Positions 6,616-15,583 of a stretch of DNA of 47,187 bases are shown here, piece by piece (position 1 is the first letter of the stretch; each line of letters opens with the position of its first letter). Position numbers and translations under genes: made by a program. The notes below the pieces were generated by a model. That model was not told the origin of the DNA. It saw only the letters and a program-made list of their open reading frames with translations, and made no database searches. Location: NCBI RefSeq assembly GCF_000157915.1, contig NZ_EQ973643.1, positions 600,652 through 647,838 of the forward strand, read 5' to 3'. Origin of the DNA: Phocaeicola coprophilus DSM 18228 = JCM 13818. Its GTDB lineage: Bacteria; Bacteroidota; Bacteroidia; Bacteroidales; Bacteroidaceae.

Positions 6616-8772
6616 ATGATAGTCTGCATTGCCGAAAAGCCCAGTGTGGCCCATGACATCGCCGAAGTGCTCGGTGCGAAAGTAAGGAAGGAAGGATACT
6701 TCGAAGGAAACGGATACCAGGTGACCTGGACATTCGGACACCTCTGTACCCTGAAGGAACCGCATGAATACACGCCTTCCTGGAAGTCATGGAGTCTCGG
6801 CAGCCTTCCGATGATTCCTCCCCGCTTCGGTATCAAACTGATTGACGATCCGGGCATCGAGAAACAGTTCCATATCATCGAACGCCTGATGGGACAGGCC
6901 GAAATGATCATCAACTGCGGGGATGCCGGACAGGAAGGAGAACTGATCCAGCGGTGGGTGATGCAGAAAGCCGGAGCCAAATGCCCGGTCAAGCGCCTGT
7001 GGATTTCTTCCCTGACGGAAGAAGCCATCCGCGAAGGCTTTGCCCACCTGAAAGACCAGCAGGAATTCCAGCCTCTGTATGAGGCCGGACTGAGCCGGGC
7101 CATCGGCGACTGGACCCTGGGCATGAATGCAACCCGCCTGTATACCCTGAAATACGGACAGAACAAGCAGGTGCTTTCCATCGGACGCGTACAGACTCCG
7201 ACACTGGCCCTCATCGTCAACCGCCAGAAAGAAATCGAGAATTTTGTTCCGAAACAATACTGGGAACTGAAAACCCTTTACCGCGATACGCTCTTTTCCG
7301 CCATCGTCCGCAAGAGTGATGAAGAACTGGCAGAGGAAGCAGCACAGGAAAAAGAGAACCCGGCTGCCCGCAAGAAAGCGGCTCCCAAAGAGGATGCCAA
7401 CCGGGGAATTCCTCCCATTACCGACCGGAAAACCGGTGAGGAACTGCTGCAACGCATTCAGAATGCTCCTTTCACCATCACGGACATCACCGCCAAGAAA
7501 GGTACGGAAGCGCCGCCCCGCCTGTTCGACCTGACTTCCCTGCAGGTGGAGTGCAACAAGAAGTTCAGCTATTCGGCCGACATGACCTTGCAGCTTATCC
7601 AGTCGCTCTACGAAAAGAAGGTGGCTACTTATCCGCGTGTGGACACGACTTTCCTGAGTGATGACATCTACCCCAAATGTCCCAAGATTCTGGAAGGCAT
7701 CAAGGATTACGCACGGTTCACTGCTCCGCTTGCCGGCAAGCAACTGCTCAAGTCGAAGAAAGTGTTCGACAACTCCAAGGTGACCGACCACCATGCCATC
7801 ATCCCTACGGGCGTACAGCCGCAGGGACTTACGGATATGGAGAAACGGGTATTCGACCTGATTGCCCGCCGCTTCATTGCCGTATTCTATCCGGACTGCA
7901 AGTTCTCCACCACAACGGTGACGGGCGAAGCGGACAGCATCGAATTCAAGGTGAGCGGCAAGCAGATCCTGGATCCGGGATGGAGAGTCATTTTCGCCAA
8001 AGATACGGAAGAAGAAAGCAAGGAAGGGGAAGAAGAAAGTGTACTGCCGGCCTTCAGCAAGGGAGAAAGTGGTCCGCACCAGCCTCAGTTGAATGAAAAA
8101 TGGACCCAGCCCCCGCGTCCCTACACGGAAGCAACACTGCTGCGGGCCATGGAAACGGCAGGAAAGCTTGTCGACAACGACGAACTGCGCGATGCTCTCA
8201 AGGAGAACGGCATCGGCCGCCCTTCTACCCGTGCAGCCATCATCGAAACACTCTTCAAGAGACATTATATCCGTAAGGAGCGCAAGAACCTGATTGCCAC
8301 TCCGACTGGAGTCGAACTGATCCAGCTCATCCGCGAGGAACTGCTGAAATCGGCCGAGCTGACCGGTATCTGGGAAAAGAAACTGCGGGAAATCGAACGG
8401 AGAAACTACGACGCAGCCACCTTCCTGTCTGAACTGAAACAGATGGTTACGGATATTGTCTACACGGTGTTGAGAGACAATTCCAACCGCCGGGTAACGG
8501 TCATGCCGGAAGAACCGAAGACTCCTGCTGCGAAGCCAGCTGCCCGGGAGAAAAAAACCGAGAAGAAAACAACCACGCGCAAAAAGAAGGATGCACCGTC
8601 TCCTGCACCGGCAAACAGCCTGCCGGAAGGTGACGCCATCGTGGGACAGCCCTGCCCTCTCTGCGGAAAAGGAACTATACTGAAAGGAAAAACTGCCTAC
8701 GGATGTTCGGAATGGAAGAACGGATGTACCTTCCGCAAACCGTTCGATCCGGCTCCCGAATCCCAGGCTTAA
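6616..8772 (+). CDS. topB: DNA topoisomerase III
   Basis: This type IA topoisomerase relaxes and decatenates DNA by passing single strands. The 718-aa protein has an N-terminal Toprim domain (E7 in AEKPS). The acidic motif reads D103-A-G-Q-E-G-E, where the classic form is DxDxxGE, so the second aspartate is replaced by glycine. The active-site tyrosine is Y339 in ATYPRVDTTFLS. A charged Lys/Ala-rich linker (about 625-665) precedes a C-terminal zinc-ribbon-like motif with C680, C683, C697 and C704. The start MIVCIAEKPSVAHDIA is standard. The regulator gene follows after only 13 bp, so the two are probably co-transcribed. Confidence 0.96.
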   Translation: MIVCIAEKPSVAHDIAEVLGAKVRKEGYFEGNGYQVTWTFGHLCTLKEPHEYTPSWKSWSLGSLPMIPPRFGIKLIDDPGIEKQFHIIERLMGQAEMIINCGDAGQEGELIQRWVMQKAGAKCPVKRLWISSLTEEAIREGFAHLKDQQEFQPLYEAGLSRAIGDWTLGMNATRLYTLKYGQNKQVLSIGRVQTPTLALIVNRQKEIENFVPKQYWELKTLYRDTLFSAIVRKSDEELAEEAAQEKENPAARKKAAPKEDANRGIPPITDRKTGEELLQRIQNAPFTITDITAKKGTEAPPRLFDLTSLQVECNKKFSYSADMTLQLIQSLYEKKVATYPRVDTTFLSDDIYPKCPKILEGIKDYARFTAPLAGKQLLKSKKVFDNSKVTDHHAIIPTGVQPQGLTDMEKRVFDLIARRFIAVFYPDCKFSTTTVTGEADSIEFKVSGKQILDPGWRVIFAKDTEEESKEGEEESVLPAFSKGESGPHQPQLNEKWTQPPRPYTEATLLRAMETAGKLVDNDELRDALKENGIGRPSTRAAIIETLFKRHYIRKERKNLIATPTGVELIQLIREELLKSAELTGIWEKKLREIERRNYDAATFLSELKQMVTDIVYTVLRDNSNRRVTVMPEEPKTPAAKPAAREKKTEKKTTTRKKKDAPSPAPANSLPEGDAIVGQPCPLCGKGTILKGKTAYGCSEWKNGCTFRKPFDPAPESQA

Positions 8773-8785
8773 ACTTCAAAAACGG

Positions 8786-9349
8786 ATGGAAACAGTTATC
8801 AGTCACATGCGGTCACTCTATCCTCTGTCCGACAAAACGGTCGAGGAGCTGAAAGCCTGCGTCACGCCCTGCCATTTTCCCAAGCGGCATCTGCTGGTTC
8901 GGGAAAACATCTTCTGCAAGTATGCGTATTTCATCGAGAAGGGAATCACACGCTCTTACTGGCTGGTGGACGGACAGGAGATTACCACTTCCTTTGCCGG
9001 CGAAGGGGCTATCGTATTCAGTATGGACGAACTCTATTATAATAAGGTAAGCGAAGAGTTCGTCGAGACACTGGAAGATACGGAGGCTTACCGCATTCTG
9101 CTGACCGATCTGATCCGCCTGTTCGAAACCAACATCGAGCTGTGTAACTGGGGACGCATCATCCACCAGAACGAATACCGCCGGCTGCACCGCAGTCACA
9201 AAGAGCGGCTGACTCTTCCGGCAAAAGAACGTTATGAAGCCTTCGTCAGCCAGTTTCCCGATGTCTGCCAGCGGGTGAATCTGGGATACATTGCCTCTTA
9301 TCTGGGCATTACCATTTCCACACTCAGCCGTCTGCGCTCCGGGAAATAA
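8786..9349 (+). CDS. Crp/Fnr-family transcriptional regulator
   Basis: The 187-aa protein has a cyclic-nucleotide-binding-like beta-roll (about 10-120) and a helical linker. It ends in a short helix-turn-helix (VNLGYIASYLGITISTLSRL, about 165-184), as in the many small Crp-like regulators of Bacteroidetes. The ligand is unknown and the usual cAMP-contacting residues are not evident. It lies 13 bp after topB on the same strand, and its end is 22 bp from the end of the convergent methyltransferase gene. Confidence 0.88.
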   Translation: METVISHMRSLYPLSDKTVEELKACVTPCHFPKRHLLVRENIFCKYAYFIEKGITRSYWLVDGQEITTSFAGEGAIVFSMDELYYNKVSEEFVETLEDTEAYRILLTDLIRLFETNIELCNWGRIIHQNEYRRLHRSHKERLTLPAKERYEAFVSQFPDVCQRVNLGYIASYLGITISTLSRLRSGK

Positions 9350-9371
9350 CCTTCAGCGCAGACTGCCTGCC

Positions 9372-10814
9372 TTACTGCCATCCGACAAGCCGGAGTTCTT
9401 CGGGAAGATATCCGCTCCGGATCCGCCATTCAGCCGGATAGAGATTGTTGGCACGGTTGCCGATATTCTTCGCAAAGCCCAAAGGATGGCCCTGATAGGT
9501 GAGCAGCACATAGCCGCGCGGCACATCGGGTTCCAACGTTACGGCCTCCTTGCGCAGATAAGCCACTGCCTGCGTGTAGTCGAGTGAGGCTTCCGGAAAG
9601 ACACCCCGGTTCAGACGCGTACTCATGGCCAGGGAATGATGCGGCTGCCAGTCGCGTCCTTTCAGTTCGCCCAGTGTGACTCCGGCATGAAGAATCCGGA
9701 GACGGGAACGCAGATAATCATACAAACCGGACCATTGCTGCGGGATCGCCAGGCAGCGGTCGTCCTCCACGCGGAAATCCCAGGCCTCGTCAGCCAAAGC
9801 TTGCAGCCAGCCTTTCATTTCTTCGGGTACGGCCAGGGAAGCAGCTCCCTTTCCTCCCTTCTGCTTGCCTTTCTTTGTGCGTTCAGGCTTTCCTCCTTCC
9901 GTCCGGAACGGCACTTCATCGTCTTCCACGCTTCCTTCCTTGCGGAGTACCGCGAGGAAAAGCCCTTCTCCACAGGTCTTGTGCGGCAGGAAACGGCAAA
10001 CCGGGAAGTCCTGTCCCGTAAGGTTTCCGGTGATCTGCCAGCTTTCCTCCACCGGTACCGGAAGAATTTCCGCTCCCAGTTCGCGGGCAATCCAGGCCAC
10101 ATTGTCTTCGTTTTCTTCCCGATTATAAGTACATGTGCTGTAAATCAGCAGACCGCCCGGCTTGAGACAAGGCCAGATGTCACGCAGAATGCGCTGCTGA
10201 CGCTGCCAGCACAGACCGACATTGTCCACGCTCCATTCTTCAACGGCCACGGGATCTTTACGGAACATTCCTTCACCCGAACAGGGAACATCGGTAAGGA
10301 TGACGTCGAACACCGGTCCCAGCGGCGTGAAGTCTGCCGGATCATTGCTGGTCACAATTCCGGCAGGGTTTCCCCATTTCACCAGATTCTCGGCCAGCAC
10401 TTGCGAGCGGTTCCGCATGACTTCGTTGGAAACAAGCAGGCTTCCCTGCGGCAAAGCGGCCGCAGCCAGTGTAGACTTTCCCCCGGGAGCAGCACACAAG
10501 TCGAGCATGACTGACGGACGGCCGACATACCGGCGCATCACCAGATCCAGGCTCATCGAAGCAGCTTCCTGTACATAATAGACTCCGGCATGAAACAGCG
10601 GATCAAACGTAAAGGCCGGACGTTCGGACAGGTAATAACCGTCGCGGCACCAGGCCACAGGTTTGCTTCCGGCAGGAATGCCGGATGATTTCAGCGGATT
10701 CAGGCGGATACTGACCGGTGATTCCTGCTGCAATGCTTCACATAAAGCCGTACAAGCCTCCTCGCCCATCAGCTGACGGGTGCGTGCCATAAACTCAGCG
10801 GGTAAATTCATCAT
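9372..10814 (-). CDS. rRNA cytosine-C5 methyltransferase (RsmF / NOL1-NOP2-Sun family)
   Basis: This S-adenosylmethionine-dependent enzyme methylates C5 of a cytosine in rRNA, probably 16S. The 480 residues include the SAM-binding motif DLCAAPGGKST (105-115) and the motif IV cysteine in DVPCSGEGMFRKD (C178). The motif VI cysteine is in STCTYNREEN (C228). A Lys/Gly-rich linker (about 310-330) leads into a C-terminal RNA-binding region as in RsmF. The start is at a double ATG (10814-10809); either Met could serve. The family is certain, the exact target nucleotide is not. Confidence 0.93.
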   Translation of the reverse strand: MMNLPAEFMARTRQLMGEEACTALCEALQQESPVSIRLNPLKSSGIPAGSKPVAWCRDGYYLSERPAFTFDPLFHAGVYYVQEAASMSLDLVMRRYVGRPSVMLDLCAAPGGKSTLAAAALPQGSLLVSNEVMRNRSQVLAENLVKWGNPAGIVTSNDPADFTPLGPVFDVILTDVPCSGEGMFRKDPVAVEEWSVDNVGLCWQRQQRILRDIWPCLKPGGLLIYSTCTYNREENEDNVAWIARELGAEILPVPVEESWQITGNLTGQDFPVCRFLPHKTCGEGLFLAVLRKEGSVEDDEVPFRTEGGKPERTKKGKQKGGKGAASLAVPEEMKGWLQALADEAWDFRVEDDRCLAIPQQWSGLYDYLRSRLRILHAGVTLGELKGRDWQPHHSLAMSTRLNRGVFPEASLDYTQAVAYLRKEAVTLEPDVPRGYVLLTYQGHPLGFAKNIGNRANNLYPAEWRIRSGYLPEELRLVGWQ

Positions 10815-10846
10815 CTATAATCGGATTAGATTGTTTTCATTTCCGA

Positions 10847-10854
10847 CAAAGGTA
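10847..10854 (-). promoter_or_regulatory. -7 promoter element of the rRNA methyltransferase gene
   Basis: The minus strand reads TACCTTTG, 32 bp before the start codon at 10814. Confidence 0.6.
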
Positions 10855-10899
10855 CGGCTTTTCCCCGGTATTCCCAAGCCCTTCCGGAGGGTTTGCAGC

Positions 10900-11053
10900 A
10901 TCGTGCGGTCGTTGCTTTTGCATTGACTGGTCGTTGCGGCTCAATCGTGCGGTCGTTGCGGCCCAATCGAGCGGTCGTTGAAGCCCCATCGTGCGGTCGT
11001 TTTTTTTGCATTGACCAGCCAATGCGAAGAGATCATGCAGTCGTCCCGGCAAG
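10900..11053 (+). repeat. Seven tandem 22-bp imperfect repeats upstream of thyA
   Basis: Units start at 10900, 10922, 10944, 10966, 10988, 11010 and 11032, each exactly 22 bp long. The common core is ATCGTGCGGTCGTTG followed by a more variable GC-rich tail. Units 1, 3, 4, 5 and 7 match the core best; units 2 and 6 begin ATTGAC. The pair 1+2 resembles 5+6, because both first units end in a T-run plus GC, so an older 88-bp duplication is likely. 22 bp is close to two helical turns. Reading frames through the block are by-products of the repeat. Function is unknown. Confidence 0.85.
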
Positions 11054-11061
11054 GCTTTCAA

Positions 11062-11098
11062 AAAGCCCGAGAGCTTTTTAAAAAACGTTTCGGGCTTT
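11062..11098. other. Hairpin in the thyA upstream region
   Basis: AAAGCCCGA (11062-11070) pairs with TCGGGCTTT (11090-11098) across a 19-nt AT-rich loop. It lies between the 22-bp repeats and the thyA promoter element and has no T-tract on either strand. A remnant terminator or protein-binding site is possible. The rest of 10815-11219 holds two promoter elements and no gene. Confidence 0.4.
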
Positions 11099-11172
11099 CA
11101 GACAAAAGACTTCGGCGTATGAAGGAAAACGTGCCGGCGTTTTTTCCATTTCCGTTTTCCGCAAAAAATCCC

Positions 11173-11180
11173 TACCTTTG
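11173..11180 (+). promoter_or_regulatory. thyA-folA -7 promoter element
   Basis: TACCTTTG lies 39 bp before the thyA ATG and matches TAnnTTTG. Confidence 0.6.
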
Positions 11181-11219
11181 CGAGGAGTAAAGCAAACGAA
11201 TTAATCTAGCAAAACGAAT

Positions 11220-12014
11220 ATGAAACAATATCTTGATCTGCTCCACCGCATCCGGACGGAAGGAGTGAGAAAGGATGACCGCACGGGAACGGGCACAATC
11301 AGTGTGTTCGGCCACCAGATGCGCTTCAATCTGGAGGAAGGTTTCCCGTTGGTAACCACCAAAAAACTGCATCTGAAATCCATCATCCACGAACTGCTCT
11401 GGTTCCTGAAAGGAGATACGAACGTGAAATACCTGCAGGAAAACGGAGTACGCATCTGGAATGAATGGGCAGACGAAAACGGAGACCTGGGTCACATATA
11501 CGGATATCAGTGGCGCTCATGGCCGGACTATGAAGGAGGATTCATCGACCAGATTTCCGAGGCTGTGGAAACCATCCGCAAGAATCCGGATTCCAGACGA
11601 ATCATCGTCAATGCCTGGAACGTGGCCGACCTGAAGAATATGAACCTGCCGCCCTGCCACATGTTTTTCCAGTTCTATGTAGCCGACGGACAACTGAGCC
11701 TGCAAATGTACCAGCGCAGTGCGGACAGTTTCCTGGGAGTGCCGTTCAACATCGCTTCCTATGCCCTGCTGCTGCAGATGATGGCACAGGTAACCGGTCT
11801 GAAACCGGGCGATTTCATCCACACACTGGGCGATGCACATATCTATCTGAATCATCTGGAACAAGTAGATCTGCAGCTTTCACGCGAGCCCCGTCCCCTG
11901 CCCCGCATGATCCTGAATCCGGACGTAAAGAATATCTTCGACTTCAAGTATGAGGATTTCCAGCTGGAAGGATACGATCCCTGGCCGCACATTGCCGGAA
12001 AAGTTTCTGTGTAA
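11220..12014 (+). CDS. thyA: Thymidylate synthase
   Basis: It converts dUMP to dTMP with methylenetetrahydrofolate, making the cell's dTMP and releasing dihydrofolate. At 264 aa it has the same length as E. coli ThyA. The catalytic cysteine is C146 in [11 protein letters not shown]. The dUMP-binding stretch [17 protein letters not shown] and the folate-binding C-terminus ending GKVSV are intact. The start [15 protein letters not shown] is standard. folA follows 30 bp later; it recycles the dihydrofolate produced here, so the operon makes metabolic sense. Confidence 0.99.
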   Translation: MKQYLDLLHRIRTEGVRKDDRTGTGTISVFGHQMRFNLEEGFPLVTTKKLHLKSIIHELLWFLKGDTNVKYLQENGVRIWNEWADENGDLGHIYGYQWRSWPDYEGGFIDQISEAVETIRKNPDSRRIIVNAWNVADLKNMNLPPCHMFFQFYVADGQLSLQMYQRSADSFLGVPFNIASYALLLQMMAQVTGLKPGDFIHTLGDAHIYLNHLEQVDLQLSREPRPLPRMILNPDVKNIFDFKYEDFQLEGYDPWPHIAGKVSV

Positions 12015-12044
12015 CCCCTTGTCAAACCAACCTTGCTGAAGAAT

Positions 12045-12560
12045 ATGTTATCCATTATCGTAGCCATCAATCAGAACCGGGGAATCGGACATGAAAACAA
12101 ACTGCTCTACTGGCTCCCCAACGATCTGAAGCGCTTCAAGGCGCTGACCACCGGACATACCATCATCATGGGACGGAAAACGTTTGAATCCTTGCCCAAA
12201 GGTGCTCTGCCCAACCGCCGGAATATCGTATTGAGCCGCAGCTGCCGGGAGTTTGAAGGAGCCGAATGTTTCCACACCCTGGAAGAAGCCCTGAAAGCCT
12301 GTGCGAACGAAGAGGAAGTATTTATCATCGGAGGTGCCAGCCTCTATGCGGAAGCGCTCCCGCTTACCGACCGTCTCTACGTGACGGAAGTGGAAGACAG
12401 ACTGGCAGAAGCCGATGCCTTCTTCCCTGCTCTGGACCCGGCACAATGGCAAGAAAAAAGTAGAGAATGTCATTCGCAGGACGAAAAACATCTCTACTCT
12501 TATACCTTTATAGACTACGACCGCCTCCGTCCGGCCACTGCCGGAAACGGGAATGTCTGA
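12045..12560 (+). CDS. folA: Dihydrofolate reductase
   Basis: It reduces dihydrofolate to tetrahydrofolate with NADPH, closing the cycle opened by ThyA. I place the start at the ATG at 12045 (MLSIIVAINQNRGIG), giving 171 aa and the usual N-terminus. A TTG four codons upstream (12033) would add four residues and is less likely. The substrate-binding aspartate is D27 in LPNDLKRF, and the NADPH-binding motifs GRKTFES and IIGGASLY are present. It ends 8 bp from the end of the convergent Lrp-type gene. Confidence 0.98.
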   Translation: MLSIIVAINQNRGIGHENKLLYWLPNDLKRFKALTTGHTIIMGRKTFESLPKGALPNRRNIVLSRSCREFEGAECFHTLEEALKACANEEEVFIIGGASLYAEALPLTDRLYVTEVEDRLAEADAFFPALDPAQWQEKSRECHSQDEKHLYSYTFIDYDRLRPATAGNGNV

Positions 12561-12568
12561 TCTTACGC

Positions 12569-13045
12569 TCAGTCTTCATCCGCCAGATTCATGATCGGCA
12601 TCTGGCGCTTGATGGCTTCGCGGAAAGAAATAATTGTTTCCGAGCGGGAAAGTCCAAGCGGCTGGAGCTTGTCGTGAATGATGTCCAGCAGGTGATGGTT
12701 GTTTCTCGCGTAAATCTTGATAAACATGTCGTACTGACCGGTCGTAAAATGACACTCCACTACCTCGGGAATCTGTTTCAGTCCTTCAGTCACGGCGTCA
12801 AACTGCTCCGGATCTTTCAGATACAAACCGATGTATGCACAGGTTTCATACCCCACCTTCTCCGGATCGATGACAAATTCCGAGCCTTTCAGAATTCCCA
12901 GGTTCGTCAACTTCTGTATGCGCTGGTGAATGGCCGCGCCAGATACATTGCATGCACGAGCTACTTCCAGAAACGGAATGCGCGCATTGTCAGCAATCAA
13001 TTTCAAAATCTGTTCGTCTAAGCTGTCTAGTTGATGATGTCCCAT
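12569..13045 (-). CDS. Lrp/AsnC-family transcriptional regulator
   Basis: The 158-aa protein starts MGHHQLDSLDEQILKLI. An N-terminal winged helix-turn-helix (about 8-60, with VARACNVSGAAIHQRIQKL) is followed by a RAM ligand-binding domain (about 70-150), as in regulators sensing amino acids. A longer reading is open upstream to 13102, but its extra residues do not look like Lrp and would cross the promoter element. The effector is unknown. Confidence 0.94.
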   Translation of the reverse strand: MGHHQLDSLDEQILKLIADNARIPFLEVARACNVSGAAIHQRIQKLTNLGILKGSEFVIDPEKVGYETCAYIGLYLKDPEQFDAVTEGLKQIPEVVECHFTTGQYDMFIKIYARNNHHLLDIIHDKLQPLGLSRSETIISFREAIKRQMPIMNLADED

Positions 13046-13066
13046 TGGCAAGTATTTAAATTCAAG

Positions 13067-13074
13067 CAAAGATA
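13067..13074 (-). promoter_or_regulatory. -7 promoter element of the Lrp-type gene
   Basis: The minus strand reads TATCTTTG, 21 bp before the start codon at 13045. Its position supports that start over the longer reading. Confidence 0.6.
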
Positions 13075-13147
13075 GCACTTTTAATCCATAAAATAATCGC
13101 ATTTGTAACTTTTATTCCATACGGAACTTTAATTGGACAGTTTGTTA

Positions 13148-13155
13148 TATCTTTG
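13148..13155 (+). promoter_or_regulatory. -7 promoter element of the M64 peptidase gene
   Basis: TATCTTTG lies 21 bp before the ATG at 13177. Confidence 0.6.
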
Positions 13156-13176
13156 TGAAAACAATCATCAGAAACT

Positions 13177-14460
13177 ATGAAGAAAACAGTATGCTCTATC
13201 GCGCTTTTTTGCGCTTGCCTGGCTGCCCACGGGCAGAACTTCGGGGACTGGTTTACCGACCGGACTCTACGCGTGGACTATGTGTTCACGGGAGATTATC
13301 AACACCAGGATATCTGCCTGGACGAGCTGAGCTCGTTGCCTCAGTGGGCCGGACGCCGCCACCATCTGAGTGAACTTCCACTGGCAGGAAACGGTGACAT
13401 CGAAATGAAGGACAAGGCTACAGGAAAGGTGATCTACCGTACTTCGTTCTCCAGCCTGTTCCAGGAATGGCTGGGAGAAGCGGAAGCAAAGGAGGTAAAA
13501 AGAAGCTTTGAAAACAGTTTCCTGCTGCCTTATCCGAAGGAAGCAGCCACCGTTACCGTGCGGTTGAAGAATGCCCGGCAGGAAGTATGTGCCTCACTCA
13601 CCCACGAGGTCAATCCGAAGGATATCCTGATTCACCAGCGGGGCAACGAACGGATTACTCCGCACCGTTATCTGCTCCAAAGCGGAACAGCTGAAGACTG
13701 TATCGACGTAGCTATCCTGGCAGAAGGTTATACGCAAGCCGAAATGGATCTCTTCTACAAGGATGCTGAGATTGCCTGCGAAGCGTTGTTCGACCACGAA
13801 CCGTTCAAACACCTGAAAGACCGCTTCAATATTGTTGCGGTGGCAAGTCCTTCTCAGGACAGCGGTGTGAGCGTTCCCCGGCGTGACGAATGGAAGAGTA
13901 CGGCAGTCAGTTCACACTTCGACACGTTCTATTCCGACCGTTACCTGACAACCCGGAGCGTAAAGGCTATCCACAACTGGCTGGCAGGAATCCCTTATGA
14001 ACATATCATCATTCTGGCCAATACGGATACTTACGGCGGAGGCGGTATCTATAATTCCTATACACTGACCACTACGCACAACCCGATGTTCCGGCCGGTA
14101 GTCGTGCATGAATTCGGCCACAGTTTCGCAGGACTGGCTGACGAATATGCCTACACCGAAGAGCCCAGTCCGCTTTATCCATATGACATCGAACCGTGGG
14201 AGCAGAACATTACCACACTGGTGAACTTTGAAAGCAAATGGAAAGACATGCTGCCTGAAGGAACTCCGGTGCCGACACCGGTGCAGAAGGATCCGGAAAA
14301 GATCTATACTCAGGTGGGTGTTTACGAAGGTGCGGGCTACAGCCTGAAAGGTATCTACCGCCCGACTACGGAATGCCGTATGAAGATCAACGAAGCTCCT
14401 CGCTTCTGCCCGGTCTGTGAACGTGCCATCGAACGGCTGATCAATTTCTATACCAAATAA
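13177..14460 (+). CDS. Secreted M64-family metallopeptidase (IgA peptidase-like)
   Basis: This 427-aa exported zinc peptidase has a signal peptide (residues 1-20, ending AAHGQ). A beta-rich N-terminal domain (about 25-150) is followed by the catalytic domain. The zinc motif is H311-E-F-G-H315 followed by ADEY at 321-324, the signature of peptidase family M64, named after the Clostridium ramosum IgA peptidase. Two late cysteines (CPVCERAI) are also typical. Members from gut Bacteroidetes are generally secreted or periplasmic; cleavage of IgA itself should not be assumed. A GNAT gene follows after 19 bp. Confidence 0.92.
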   Translation: MKKTVCSIALFCACLAAHGQNFGDWFTDRTLRVDYVFTGDYQHQDICLDELSSLPQWAGRRHHLSELPLAGNGDIEMKDKATGKVIYRTSFSSLFQEWLGEAEAKEVKRSFENSFLLPYPKEAATVTVRLKNARQEVCASLTHEVNPKDILIHQRGNERITPHRYLLQSGTAEDCIDVAILAEGYTQAEMDLFYKDAEIACEALFDHEPFKHLKDRFNIVAVASPSQDSGVSVPRRDEWKSTAVSSHFDTFYSDRYLTTRSVKAIHNWLAGIPYEHIIILANTDTYGGGGIYNSYTLTTTHNPMFRPVVVHEFGHSFAGLADEYAYTEEPSPLYPYDIEPWEQNITTLVNFESKWKDMLPEGTPVPTPVQKDPEKIYTQVGVYEGAGYSLKGIYRPTTECRMKINEAPRFCPVCERAIERLINFYTK

Positions 14461-14479
14461 CTTCAAACAAACGATTACC

Positions 14480-15025
14480 ATGCTGACACTTACGAAAATT
14501 AAAACGGATCATCCGGACTATTCCTTCGTGGAAGAACTGTTACATCTCTCTTTTCCGGAAGCAGAACGGCGGGATGACGATGCACAGCGCGAACAGACAG
14601 ACCGGAATCCGCAATTCAACTGTCACCTGATAACCGATGAAACGGAAAAGGGAACTGTCCGGGTCGGGCTTATTACGACCTGGAATCTGAATGGATTTAC
14701 TTACGTGGAACATCTGGCAACTTCGCCGGACGTGCGCAACCAGGGCTATGGACGGAAGATCATGGAGGAGCTGAAACAGCATTTCCCGGGGCTGATCGTG
14801 CTGGAAGTGGAGAAGCCAGAAACCGACCTGAGCATCCGACGGATCGGTTTCTACCGCCGCTGCGGCTTTTCCCTGTGCGAAAAGGAATATATCCAGCCGG
14901 CGTATCGGAAAGGGGGCGAAGAACTGCCGCTCTTTCTGATGTACACAGGTACCGATGCCCTTGATCCGCAATTTGAAACTGTCCGTGACAATATTCACCG
15001 GGAAGTGTACGGAGTAGTACGGTAA
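14480..15025 (+). CDS. GNAT-family N-acetyltransferase
   Basis: The 181-aa protein has the GNAT fold. A beta strand (TYVEHLATSPDVR) leads into the acetyl-CoA pyrophosphate-binding loop R86-N-Q-G-Y-G-R-K, and the C-terminal half contains FYRRCGF. The substrate is unknown. It lies 19 bp after the M64 peptidase gene and probably shares its transcript. A two-way terminator follows. Confidence 0.9.
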   Translation: MLTLTKIKTDHPDYSFVEELLHLSFPEAERRDDDAQREQTDRNPQFNCHLITDETEKGTVRVGLITTWNLNGFTYVEHLATSPDVRNQGYGRKIMEELKQHFPGLIVLEVEKPETDLSIRRIGFYRRCGFSLCEKEYIQPAYRKGGEELPLFLMYTGTDALDPQFETVRDNIHREVYGVVR

Positions 15026-15060
15026 ACATTTCCCGGCCGGCAAGAAACAAACAGGCATAA

Positions 15061-15095
15061 AAAAAGTCGTCTTCCCGAAGGAGACGACTTTTTTT
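15061..15095. terminator. Bidirectional intrinsic terminator between GNAT and exbD genes
   Basis: An 11-12-bp stem (AAAAAGTCGTCT with its complement) around the loop TCCCGAAGG has A-runs on the left and T-runs on the right. It can therefore stop the plus-strand GNAT transcript and the minus-strand exbD transcript. Confidence 0.9.
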
Positions 15096-15115
15096 TATTG
15101 CTTATATGAGAACTA

Positions 15116-15580
15116 TTACTGACGTTGAGTTGCAGAATAGTTGATCTTCAAAGCGTATGCCTGACGAAGAGCCTGTTTTACTTCTGTTACGATACCCATC
15201 TTGGTCTTAGAATCAACCTTCAGAGATACAGTCATAAATGGCTTGTCTTCCTCTTTCATGTTTTCACGTTCCTGATAGATGTAGTCCTGAACTTCAGAAG
15301 CTTCAGCGAACTTATCGTTCAACTGAATACGGTCTGTAGTACCCATCGTTTTCTGGAACTCCTTCATCGGCTTACCGATATAGATGAATGAAACCAGAGA
15401 TTTCTGTTCCAATTTTTCCAATTCGGTAGCAGCAGGCACCTTAAACTGAACCTTCAAAGTAACTTCACGCATTGTTGTTACGATCATGAAGAAGAACAAC
15501 ATGGTAAAGATCAGGTCAGGCAATGATGAAGTATTCAGTTCCGGCATCTCGCGCTTACCGCTCTTATTAAATTTTCCCAT
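15116..15580 (-). CDS. exbD: ExbD/TolR-type biopolymer transporter (second copy)
   Basis: A 154-aa inner-membrane protein with one N-terminal helix (about 18-38) carrying the conserved aspartate D22 (SSLPDLIFTMLFFF), followed by a periplasmic domain. With ExbB it converts proton-motive force into movement of TonB. It starts 3 bp after the previous exbD and is the last gene of the cluster before the terminator at 15061. The two ExbD proteins are clearly different in sequence, so they are not a recent duplication. Confidence 0.94.
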   Translation of the reverse strand: MGKFNKSGKREMPELNTSSLPDLIFTMLFFFMIVTTMREVTLKVQFKVPAATELEKLEQKSLVSFIYIGKPMKEFQKTMGTTDRIQLNDKFAEASEVQDYIYQERENMKEEDKPFMTVSLKVDSKTKMGIVTEVKQALRQAYALKINYSATQRQ

Positions 15581-15583
15581 TGT

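Noticed and set aside
10826..11190. Short open frames across the 22-bp repeats upstream of thyA
   Set aside because: 22 is not a multiple of three, the frames drift through the repeat, and the products are Arg/Cys-rich nonsense without a family.
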